Assembly: GCA_002173415.2 (NCBI GenBank)
Contig: NHNK02000004.1
Coordinates: 124,001 to 188,000 of the forward strand
Length of the DNA: 64,000 nt
Origin: Marinomonas agarivorans
GTDB lineage: Bacteria; Pseudomonadota; Gammaproteobacteria; Pseudomonadales; Marinomonadaceae
Direction of reading: 5' to 3'
The notes under the pieces were generated by a model, which was not told where the DNA came from, ran no database searches, and was given only the letters and a program-made list of their open reading frames with translations. Shown here piece by piece: positions 8,792-17,669 of this stretch (its first letter is position 1; every line of letters starts with the position of its first letter). The translations under genes were made by a program, and so were the position numbers.

Positions 8792-9583
8792 TTAAAAAGC
8801 TTTTTTTATTGAAATACTGTAAACAGCCAAAAACAACAATGCCGCACAAACAACCACGCTTGGCCCTGCTGGTGTATCTAGTTCATAAGAAACAAATAAA
8901 CCACCAGCAACCGAAAAGCAGCCAATAATACTGGCGATACTTGCCATCTGTACGGGTGAGCGAGACAGCTTTCGTGCCGTTGCTGCAGGAATAATCATAA
9001 GTGAGGTAATTAACAAGACACCCACTATTTTCATCGCCACGGCAATCACTAATGCAACTAACAACATTAATAAAAGTCGGGTTGCTTCAATAGGGTAACC
9101 TTCTACTTTTGCTAACTCTTCATTGACTGTCATAGCAAGTAAAGGGCGCCAAAAAGTGGCGAGCAAAATTAACACCAAGGCACCACCACCATAAATCCAA
9201 TATAGATCAATCTGGCTAATTGCCAATAAATCACCGAACAAGTACGCCATTAAATCTATACGGACATGATCAAGGAAACTCACCATCACCAACCCAAGTG
9301 ATAATGCCGAGTGCGCTAAAATCCCTAATAAGGTATCAGTAGCAATAATATGCTTCTTTTGTAGCGCAACTAATATCAAAGCGAGCCCAACACATAATAC
9401 GATAATGGCTAGATTCAGGTTGATCGCAAACAACAATCCCAATGCCACACCGAGCAACGCCGAATGCGCAAGCGTATCGCCGAAGTAAGCCATACGTCGC
9501 CAAACGACAAATGCACCTAAAGGACCTGCAACAGCAGCGACACCAATTCCGCCAATTAGCGCTCTTAATAAAAATTCTAACAT
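8792..9583 (-). CDS. znuB: Zinc ABC transporter, membrane subunit ZnuB
   Basis: A 263-residue inner-membrane permease of the ABC-3 family with seven or more hydrophobic helices. Typical stretches are GPLGAFVVWRRMAYFGDTLA near the N-terminus, ALLGVALGLL, and LLITSLMIIPAATARKLSRS near the end, which contacts the ATPase. With ZnuC it would import zinc delivered by a periplasmic ZnuA, which is not encoded in this window. It lies 51 nt downstream of znuC. Confidence 0.93.
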   Translation of the reverse strand: MLEFLLRALIGGIGVAAVAGPLGAFVVWRRMAYFGDTLAHSALLGVALGLLFAINLNLAIIVLCVGLALILVALQKKHIIATDTLLGILAHSALSLGLVMVSFLDHVRIDLMAYLFGDLLAISQIDLYWIYGGGALVLILLATFWRPLLAMTVNEELAKVEGYPIEATRLLLMLLVALVIAVAMKIVGVLLITSLMIIPAATARKLSRSPVQMASIASIIGCFSVAGGLFVSYELDTPAGPSVVVCAALLFLAVYSISIKKAF

Positions 9584-9634
9584 TGCTTCTCTCTATGAAT
9601 TCTAAAAGACAAACCTACTGATTACTTGGCTCTT

Positions 9635-10432
9635 TTACTCTGTTTTTGAACACTCTTGCTTAGAGTGAACCTGACCATTGTCATTATGTGTATGATCATG
9701 ATGATGTGCGTAAATTGCTAATGATGCCTCAGCACCAGGCACACCAAATAGCGCTTGGTACTCCGGATGCTGAGTCACATGTTGTGGTGGGCCAGAGCAA
9801 CAGATATGCTGGTTGATACAGACTACGGTGTCGGTTTTTGCCATGACTAAATGCAGGTCGTGAGAAATCATAAGAATGCCACATTCTAGTTCATCTCGAA
9901 TGTTAGCAATCAAGTTATAAAGTTCAACTTGGCCATTAACGTCCACCGCTTGAACAGGCTCATCTAACACAAGCAAATTGGGCTTGTTTAATAAGGCTCT
10001 GGCTAACAACACGCGCTGAGTTTCACCCCCTGAGAGTACATGAACTTGCTTCTTTGCCAGTGCTTCAATATCGAGCCGAGTTAATACGGCTTGTATTTCC
10101 TCTTTTTTAACACCACGAACGAGCGACAAAAAATGTTCAACGCTCAACGGTAATGTTGGGTCAATATGAAGTTTTTGTGGCATATAACCAATACGCAAAT
10201 GGCGATCTTTATATATCTTTCCTTGCGAAGCCGATTGCAAACCTAATAACACACGAATTAAAGAGCTTTTTCCGCTGCCATTAGGGCCAATAAGCGTAAC
10301 GATTTCCCCTTTATGAATTTGCATATCAATGTTTTGCAATAACACTCGGCCATCAAACTCAATGCCAATATTGTCAAAACGGACTAATAAAGAAGCTTCG
10401 TCAGCAAGCGGGGTCGTAAAATTATTATTCAT
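9635..10432 (-). CDS. znuC: Zinc ABC transporter, ATPase ZnuC
   Basis: A 265-residue ABC ATPase. Walker A is GPNGSGKSS (about 49-57), the signature is LSGGETQRVLLARALL, Walker B is LLVLDEPVQAVD, and the H-loop is ISHDLHLV. The C-terminus has the His-rich tail (HHHDHTH) typical of ZnuC and probably senses or buffers zinc. It lies 12 nt downstream of zur, in the Zur-controlled operon. Confidence 0.94.
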   Translation of the reverse strand: MNNNFTTPLADEASLLVRFDNIGIEFDGRVLLQNIDMQIHKGEIVTLIGPNGSGKSSLIRVLLGLQSASQGKIYKDRHLRIGYMPQKLHIDPTLPLSVEHFLSLVRGVKKEEIQAVLTRLDIEALAKKQVHVLSGGETQRVLLARALLNKPNLLVLDEPVQAVDVNGQVELYNLIANIRDELECGILMISHDLHLVMAKTDTVVCINQHICCSGPPQHVTQHPEYQALFGVPGAEASLAIYAHHHDHTHNDNGQVHSKQECSKTE

Positions 10433-10444
10433 AGTTAGTTATCT

Positions 10445-10911
10445 TTAGTTTGCATTACCGCTGTTTTGACAAGCCTGACATAGGCCAATCAGTTCAATTG
10501 TATTTGAACGTAATAAAAAGCCATTTTTCGCCACATTGGCGCTCAGCTTTTCATGGATGTCCTGATAATCACATTCCATAACGTTATGGCACTTCTCACA
10601 AATCAAGAAGTAGCCTTTATGCTTTTTGTCTGCATGGGCACAACCCAAATAGGCATTCATGGACTCAACTTTATGAATAAGGCCCGCATTGAGCAAAAAG
10701 TCGAGCGCCCGATATACGGTAGGTGGAGCAGAGTTAAATCCTTCTTCTGATAGCTTTGCTAATAATTGATATGCGCCTAAAGGGCGATGACTTTCCCAGA
10801 TGAGTTCTAATGCTCGACGTCGCACTTTGGTGAGTTTTTGTTTGTGTTGTAAACACAGCTCTTCCGCTACTTTCAAAGCGTTTTCAATGCAATCGGCGTG
10901 ATTGTGTGACA

Positions 10912-10912
<1 letters not shown>
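10445..10912 (-). CDS. zur: Zinc uptake regulator Zur (Fur family)
   Basis: A 155-residue Fur-family repressor. The N-terminal winged helix includes RRRALELIWESHRPLGAYQL and APPTVYRALDFLLNAGLIHK. The C-terminal part has the two CxxC zinc-knuckle pairs (ICEKCHN and GLCQACQ) and the HADKKHKGYF segment. The 155-residue length and Cys-rich N-terminal His/Cys residues fit Zur better than Fur, and linkage to znuCB supports this. The start codon overlaps the upstream stop as TAATG (sharing one base with the NicO gene), so translation is coupled. It likely binds the Zur box at 11935-11949. Confidence 0.93.
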
Positions 10913-11910
<998 letters not shown>

Positions 11911-11934
11911 TATTGTATTAGGCTCAAATTAAAA

Positions 11935-11949
11935 TGTTATATTATAACG
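11935..11949. promoter_or_regulatory. Zur box overlapping the -10 of the NicO-zur-znuCB operon
   Basis: TGTTATATTATAACG contains a perfect 13-bp inverted repeat, GTTATA-T-TATAAC (11936-11948). It matches the core of the known gammaproteobacterial Zur operator. On the minus strand it also holds TATAAT (11941-11946), a good -10, about 30 nt upstream of the NicO ATG. Bound Zur would block RNA polymerase directly. Confidence 0.8.
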
Positions 11950-12076
11950 CTTAGGTAATGAAAAAAAGAGTAGCGTAATGAAAAAAAGAATAGGTATACA
12001 ACTTGTTCGCTTGCTTACTGATAGCAATGGCATCATCAAAGATCCTTTTGTTCATTGGCTTCTCAGCAACCTTATT

Positions 12077-12733
12077 TTAAATTTCCTGCCAAATAAGACG
12101 TGAACCAAAGCCAAGCAACAACACGCCACTTACCACATCAATTGTGCGAGCTACAGGAGGTTTAGCAAGCCAGACTTTGGCTTTATAAACCATCAAGGCT
12201 AAGAACCCTTGCCAAACCATTGCAATACTAAAGTGCATGAAAGCCATAAAAAGGGATTGCTGTAAGGCCGAATAAGTGGGATCAATAAATTGTGGCAAAA
12301 AGGCCATATAAAAAATAATCGGTTTAGGGTTCAGTATGTTAGAGAGCAGCCCCTGCCGTAATGCGCCATAAGACGATAAAACATTTGGCTGCGCAGCATT
12401 ATCATCAAATTGGATGCCACGATTTTGATACGCATTATGTAAGTACTGCCAAGCAAGATAGATGAGATACGCCGCGCCGGCTAATTTCAACATGGTAAAC
12501 AAGGTGCTAGAACCAAGCAAAATCACCGATAGTCCTAATGCGGATATTGTTGCATGGCCAAATAGACCCAAACAAATCCCCAAGCTAGTTAACAAGCCTT
12601 TTTTATAACCAGCAATGGCTGAGTTACGCATCACCAAGATAGTGTCAACGCCGGGACTCATTGTAAGTACGCTGATTGCTAATAAGAAAGACACCCATTG
12701 AAAATGAATTAGCCACTGCCATGTATCAAACAC
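12077..12733 (-). CDS. LysE/RhtB-family amino acid exporter
   Basis: A 218-residue inner-membrane protein with about six hydrophobic helices. The family motif near the N-terminus is visible (SPGVDTILVMRNSAIAGYKK, with GLLTSLGICLG), and so is LLSNILNPKPIIFYMAFLPQ in the middle. Members export amino acids such as homoserine, threonine or lysine; the exact substrate cannot be read from sequence. It separates DUF1007 from the NicO gene, two genes that are usually neighbours. thrB (homoserine kinase) is two genes away, which would fit homoserine or threonine export but proves nothing. Confidence 0.85.
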   Translation of the reverse strand: MFDTWQWLIHFQWVSFLLAISVLTMSPGVDTILVMRNSAIAGYKKGLLTSLGICLGLFGHATISALGLSVILLGSSTLFTMLKLAGAAYLIYLAWQYLHNAYQNRGIQFDDNAAQPNVLSSYGALRQGLLSNILNPKPIIFYMAFLPQFIDPTYSALQQSLFMAFMHFSIAMVWQGFLALMVYKAKVWLAKPPVARTIDVVSGVLLLGFGSRLIWQEI

Positions 12734-12812
12734 GATCGACTTCCTTTATGTGATTGGTGATAAACTCTGCGGACAACAAAACCATGATTTTCACTTAAAT
12801 TTAAATCACAAA

Positions 12813-13382
12813 TTAACAACTCAAGTCGATCCATGAGTCAATAGTAATGACTTCTGATTCACGTTGTTCAGGGGTACAGTTTTCTGCGTCTTGACCTGTT
12901 AGCTGCACAAGCCCAATTTGCTGATCCGGTAACAAAGCAGTGTACATAGTGTCATCACCAAAAGCTAAAGAGAGGCTGGCAGCACGCAAGTTAACAACTT
13001 CTGGTAAAAGAATAGACAGACTAAGCCAGAGTTGTTGGTTGCGAACTTGCAAATCCGTAATAGTGACATTTGCTGGCAAGATTGGTTGGCCATTCTTTTC
13101 AATTTTTAAGAAGTAAGCCTGTTCATTAAACGCATCAAAGGCCTTAATTAAGTCTTCTTTTTCTTGCCCTAAAATCTGGCCATCTAAGTCAAGGTCATAG
13201 CCCATCATGACACTGCTGCTGGTAAAGTCGTCTACCAGCCAAAACGCTTCGAGCTGTTCAAGCTTGCCTTGGCTCACTGACGCTTTATAGTAACTGTCGA
13301 TAAAAATATGAGGGTGAGCATTCACTGACCAGGAAAAGATGATCAGAAAAAGGCTGACAAAACGACTTATCCATTGGTTCAT
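12813..13382 (-). CDS. DUF1007 family periplasmic protein
   Basis: A 189-residue exported protein: signal peptide (about 1-22, cut after VNA), then the family hallmark HPHIFIDSYY, an acidic DDFTSSSVMMGYDLDLDGQI segment that could bind metal, and a C-terminal Cys pair. Members (COG3683) usually pair with NicO/RcnA-type metal transporters and are proposed to help metal delivery in the periplasm. Here LysE lies between it and NicO, and no Zur box is visible in front of it. Confidence 0.82.
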   Translation of the reverse strand: MNQWISRFVSLFLIIFSWSVNAHPHIFIDSYYKASVSQGKLEQLEAFWLVDDFTSSSVMMGYDLDLDGQILGQEKEDLIKAFDAFNEQAYFLKIEKNGQPILPANVTITDLQVRNQQLWLSLSILLPEVVNLRAASLSLAFGDDTMYTALLPDQQIGLVQLTGQDAENCTPEQRESEVITIDSWIDLSC

Positions 13383-13426
13383 TATTTCTCATCTCCCGCC
13401 ATACAGTGTTTATTTTCCCTGATAGC

Positions 13427-14410
13427 TCAGGTTTCTGGCGTTATCCAATCAAGTAAAGCAAGTTCACTATAAGTATAGGCTTTTCTTGCCAATAAAATAC
13501 GTTTAAATACATCAGGATCATGTTGTAACGCTAAACGCTCAGGATCATCTATTGCACCATACCAAGCTTCTAAGCGTGAGAGCCAAAAACGCATGGCCGC
13601 AATCTGTAACATCATCGGCCAAGATAACTGCTCTGCTTCCGTTAATGGCCTTTGTTCACAATAAGCCGCCATAAAAGCATGATATTTTTCTATATTTAGT
13701 GCCCCTGTGTCGGGATCACTGCACCAGTCATTGATGGCGATCGCTAAGTCATAACTCAACCAACTGTGACAAGCATTATAAAAGTCAATAATGGCGCATA
13801 ACTGGTCATTTTCAAATAGGGTATTGTTATAGAAGAGATCCCCATGCACGGTTCCCATAGGTAATACTGTGCCAGTTGCAAGGAATGCATCAAAAGCGGT
13901 AATGGTCTCTTGTAATAAGGCCGCATCAGCATTGGGAAGTTGTGGCGCTAATTGTTGGCTAGTACTGCGCCACCAATCAAGCCCGCGGTGACTCGTACGC
14001 GGTTCGGCAAAGTCTTGGCCAGCAAGGTGAAGTAACGCTAGTTGTTTCCCCATGAGTTGGCAACTGTTGGTCGTTGTGCTGTCAAGCTGATCACCAGCAA
14101 AACAATCCACAAGAATGGCGGGCTTGCCTTTTACCGTTTGTAAGCGCTCACCATCTCTATCTAGCAAAGCGGCTGGCACATGAAACCCTGCTTGTTTAAA
14201 GTGTGCAACCACATTGAGGAAATAAGGGACTTCCTCGTATTCAAACTCTTCAAATAAGGTTAAGACGTATTTCCCCTGATTCGTATTAACAAAGTAGTTG
14301 GTGTTTTCTACCCCGCCACTAATGCCTTGGAATGACACTAGGTCACCTAAATCGTATTTGGCTAATAAAGCCAACATGTCATCTTCTGTTAAAGAGGTAT
14401 AAAAAGCCAA
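13427..14410 (-). CDS. thrB: Homoserine kinase (Pseudomonas type, APH fold)
   Basis: A 327-residue cytosolic kinase of the aminoglycoside-phosphotransferase fold that phosphorylates homoserine in threonine synthesis. Visible motifs: FQGISGGVENTNYFV (nucleotide loop), VHGDLFYNNTLF (catalytic Asp and Asn), IDFYNACHSWLSYDLAIAIN (metal site). The reading frame is open to 14533, but the family begins about 22 residues before KYDLG. A TTG at 14410 preceded by GGCAGGT gives exactly that length. GTG at 14425 is the alternative. A TTGACA box at 14456-14461 would start transcription near 14425, which favours TTG. Confidence 0.88.
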   Translation of the reverse strand: MAFYTSLTEDDMLALLAKYDLGDLVSFQGISGGVENTNYFVNTNQGKYVLTLFEEFEYEEVPYFLNVVAHFKQAGFHVPAALLDRDGERLQTVKGKPAILVDCFAGDQLDSTTTNSCQLMGKQLALLHLAGQDFAEPRTSHRGLDWWRSTSQQLAPQLPNADAALLQETITAFDAFLATGTVLPMGTVHGDLFYNNTLFENDQLCAIIDFYNACHSWLSYDLAIAINDWCSDPDTGALNIEKYHAFMAAYCEQRPLTEAEQLSWPMMLQIAAMRFWLSRLEAWYGAIDDPERLALQHDPDVFKRILLARKAYTYSELALLDWITPET

Positions 14411-14762
14411 ACGAGTACCTGCCACATTTACATCAAAAGAAATTGACTGAAATTTTGTCAATATTATGAACGAGTCCGGAAAAACAGCACCATAAAACAG
14501 CCCTATGCTCCACAATCTCCCTGTAAAGGTCAATCATACCAACAAAAAGAGCGATTAAGTTTGTAACTTTTGTTGTTTATATCGTAAAGCGAAGGCGTCG
14601 AGCTTACAGAAACTATTACGCCCTACACTCACTACTGGAATATTTTTGCTCTGTACTTTTTGCTCTGTGCATGAGCCGACTAGTTAAGACTCGTGATTCA
14701 GCTTATGGTAGTCTTATTTCAGTTAATAAATACTCTGATCAAGTCATATAAAGGAAACCCTC
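14411..14762. other. Divergent intergenic region thrB / polA
   Basis: The region holds a candidate thrB promoter (TTGACA on the minus strand, 14456-14461, with a weak -10 near 14432-14437) and, nearer polA, a 14-bp tandem duplication TTTTTGCTCTGTAC / TTTTTGCTCTGTGC at 14643-14670. The polA ribosome site AAGGAAA is just before 14763. No coding potential was recognised. Confidence 0.55.
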
Positions 14763-17531
14763 ATGTCTTCGGCCGACGCTGCTACCAATAATTCCGCTCC
14801 TATTGATACTACTCCTATGATCTTGGTGGATGGCTCTTCCTATTTATACCGAGCTTTTCACGCCATTCCGCCTTTAACAACCAGCGAAGGTTTGCCGACT
14901 AATGCCGTTCGAGGTGTTATTAGCATGTTGCGCAGCTTGATCAAGAGTTACCCGACCTCTCCAATTGTTGTTATTTTCGATGCGAAGGGTAAGACATTTC
15001 GTGATGATATCTACCCTGAATACAAAGCACACAGACCGCCCATGCCGGATGATATGCGTCCACAAATTGAGCCAATACACGGCATTATAAAATCGATGGG
15101 ATTACCACTCATTAGCATCACAGGCGTTGAAGCAGACGATGTTATCGGCACCATCGCCAAACAGGTCAGCGCTACAGGTCGTCAGGTTATCGTCTCGACT
15201 GGCGATAAAGATATGGCCCAGCTAGTAACAGATAAAGTAACACTGGTTAATACCATGACAGATACCGTAATGGATATTGCCGGCGTCGAGAAAAAGTTTG
15301 GCATCGGGCCTGAGCTTATCATCGACTTTTTGGCCTTGATGGGTGACAAGGTTGATAACATTCCAGGTGTACCAGGTGTAGGAGAAAAAACCGCATTAGG
15401 CTTACTGCAAGGATTAGGCGGGCTAACAAGTATTTACGAAAGGCTAGATGAGATCGCTACTTTAAGTTTTCGAGGCGCGAAAACACTGGCCTCTAAAATG
15501 GCCAACAATAAAGACATGGCCTTTTTATCTTATGAACTTGCCACCATCAAATGTGATGTGGAACTAGACTTTGATGCATTGACGCTAAGCAATGCTGGAC
15601 AAAATAAAGCCGAGTTAACAGAATGGTTCACCAAGTTAGAATTCAAAACTTGGTTAAAAGAGCTGGATAAAGAGCCATCCAGTGAAAGCGACAATTCCTC
15701 TAGCATAGCACCGCCAATGGCTATCGAGGTTAACTATGAAACCGTGCTTGATAAAGCCCATTTCGAGCAATGGCGCAAGAAAATACAAGACGCTGAACTC
15801 GTTGCGCTTGATACAGAAACCACCAGTTTAAATTACATGCAGGCAGAGTTAGTCGGCATCTCTGTTGCAGTCGAAGCGGGTAAAGCGGCTTATATTCCTG
15901 TTGCCCATGATTATGAAGGTGCACCAGAACAACTCGATCGCCAATGGGTATTAGATCAGTTACAGCCTATTCTTGAAGATGACACGCAAGCCAAAGTAGG
16001 CCAGCATTTAAAATACGATGCCAACGTACTAGCCAACTATGGCATTGAGTTAAAAGGCATCAAGTATGACACCATGCTGGAGTCTTATATTTTTAATGCT
16101 ACCGCTTCACGCCATGATATGAATACCTTGGCAGAAAAATTCCTCGATCATAAAACCGTCCATTTTGAAGACATCGCCGGCAAAGGCGCTAAGCAAAAAA
16201 CCTTCAACCAAATTGACTTAGAACAAGCGGCTTTTTATGCAGCGGAAGATGCCGATATAACCTTGCGTTTACACCAAGCCATTTGGCCTCAACTTGAAAG
16301 GACACCCACCTTAGTTTCCGTTTTTAATGATATTGAACGCCCTCTTATTCCTGTGTTGGCAAAAATGGAACAGACAGGCACCTTGATCGACCCTGAGTTG
16401 CTGCATTCCCAAAGTACAGAGCTTGCTGCTCGCCTTGAAGAGCTAGAGATCAAAGCCCATGAAGTAGCGGGGGAGAGTTTCAACTTAAGCTCACCCAAAC
16501 AATTGCAAGAAATACTCTTTGGCAAATTAGAATTGCCTATTCTGAAAAAAACCCCAAAAGGGCAACCTTCTACCGCCGAACCTATTTTGCAAGAACTGGC
16601 CTTGGAATACGAACTGCCTCGTTTGATCATGGAGCACCGCAGCTTAGCCAAACTGAAATCGACCTATACAGATAAGTTACCTGAGATGATTCAGAGTACA
16701 GGGCGCATTCATACCTCTTACCATCAAGCCGTGACAGCGACAGGTCGTCTGTCCTCAACTGACCCAAATTTGCAAAACATCCCTATTCGCACCGCGGAAG
16801 GACGCCGAATACGCGAAGCCTTCATCGCACCAAATGGCTATAAACTCATTGCAGCCGACTATTCACAAATAGAGTTGCGTATCATGTCGCACTTATCACA
16901 GGACAAAGGGTTATTAGACGCCTTTGCCAAAGACGCCGACATTCATAAAGCCACCGCAGCCGAAGTGTTTGGCGTACCTTTAACCGATGTAACAGGTGAG
17001 CAACGCCGACGCGCCAAGGCCATCAACTTTGGCTTGATTTACGGCATGTCGGCATTCGGCCTTGCCAAGCAGCTCGGCATTAGCCGTGGCGAAGCCCAGC
17101 AATACATTCAAATCTACTTTGAACGCTACCCAGGTGTTAGAGCCTACATGGAAGCCACCCGCGAGCAAGCTCGTGAGCAAGGTTTTGTCGAGACACTCTT
17201 TGGCCGCCGTTTGTACTTGCCTGACATCAAAGCCAGCAATGCCATGATGCGTCAGGCCGCCGAACGCACCGCCATTAATGCGCCCATGCAAGGCACAGCC
17301 GCCGATGTGATCAAACGCGCTATGATCAAAATGCATCAGTGGCTGATAGAAACCGAACTGGATGTAAAAATGATTATGCAGGTGCATGATGAATTGATTT
17401 TCGAAGTCAAAGAAAGTGACTTATCAGCAGCGCAAGAAAAAATCATTCAGATTATGGAAACCACCAGCAACTTGGATGTGCCATTGCTAGTTGAGGCAGG
17501 TATTGGTGACACATGGGATGAGGCACATTAA
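14763..17531 (+). CDS. polA: DNA polymerase I
   Basis: A 922-residue family A polymerase for repair and Okazaki-fragment processing. The 5'-3' exonuclease domain spans about 18-300 (LVDGSSYLYRAFHAI, STGDKDMAQLV, GDKVDNIPGVPGVGEKTA). The 3'-5' proofreading domain spans about 325-515, and its DTETTS motif keeps the metal-binding Asp and Glu, so proofreading looks active. The polymerase domain runs to the end: motif A AADYSQIELR, motif B RRRAKAINFGLIYG, motif C QVHDELIFEV. Length is close to E. coli PolI (928). It is a single-gene unit followed by a strong hairpin. Confidence 0.97.
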   Translation: MSSADAATNNSAPIDTTPMILVDGSSYLYRAFHAIPPLTTSEGLPTNAVRGVISMLRSLIKSYPTSPIVVIFDAKGKTFRDDIYPEYKAHRPPMPDDMRPQIEPIHGIIKSMGLPLISITGVEADDVIGTIAKQVSATGRQVIVSTGDKDMAQLVTDKVTLVNTMTDTVMDIAGVEKKFGIGPELIIDFLALMGDKVDNIPGVPGVGEKTALGLLQGLGGLTSIYERLDEIATLSFRGAKTLASKMANNKDMAFLSYELATIKCDVELDFDALTLSNAGQNKAELTEWFTKLEFKTWLKELDKEPSSESDNSSSIAPPMAIEVNYETVLDKAHFEQWRKKIQDAELVALDTETTSLNYMQAELVGISVAVEAGKAAYIPVAHDYEGAPEQLDRQWVLDQLQPILEDDTQAKVGQHLKYDANVLANYGIELKGIKYDTMLESYIFNATASRHDMNTLAEKFLDHKTVHFEDIAGKGAKQKTFNQIDLEQAAFYAAEDADITLRLHQAIWPQLERTPTLVSVFNDIERPLIPVLAKMEQTGTLIDPELLHSQSTELAARLEELEIKAHEVAGESFNLSSPKQLQEILFGKLELPILKKTPKGQPSTAEPILQELALEYELPRLIMEHRSLAKLKSTYTDKLPEMIQSTGRIHTSYHQAVTATGRLSSTDPNLQNIPIRTAEGRRIREAFIAPNGYKLIAADYSQIELRIMSHLSQDKGLLDAFAKDADIHKATAAEVFGVPLTDVTGEQRRRAKAINFGLIYGMSAFGLAKQLGISRGEAQQYIQIYFERYPGVRAYMEATREQAREQGFVETLFGRRLYLPDIKASNAMMRQAAERTAINAPMQGTAADVIKRAMIKMHQWLIETELDVKMIMQVHDELIFEVKESDLSAAQEKIIQIMETTSNLDVPLLVEAGIGDTWDEAH

Positions 17532-17542
17532 CTCAATCAGAC

Positions 17543-17582
17543 GCGAACAAGTCCACCTTCTTTAGTCTGTGGACTTGCTCGC
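17543..17582 (+). terminator. Long hairpin after polA (no U-tract)
   Basis: A 14-bp stem with a single mismatch (GCGAACAAGTCCAC against GTGGACTTGCTCGC) and a 12-nt loop. No T-run follows, so it may act as an RNA-stabilising end or a Rho-assisted stop rather than a classic intrinsic terminator. It marks the junction with the restriction island. Confidence 0.5.
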
Positions 17583-17669
17583 TACTTCATTAAAACCGCG
17601 CTCGGCATTCAAACGAAAACGAGCAAAATTGGAACGAAAACTACTTATAAATAGCCGTCGCTGAGGACG

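Noticed and set aside
11978-12103. Possible 41-codon plus-strand gene starting in the second ATGAAAAAAAGA copy
   Set aside because: It runs into the LysE gene on the other strand and its start exists because of a tandem duplication.
17532-17669. Spot 42-like small RNA downstream of polA
   Set aside because: The hairpin here has no U-tract and no resemblance to the Spot 42 sequence.
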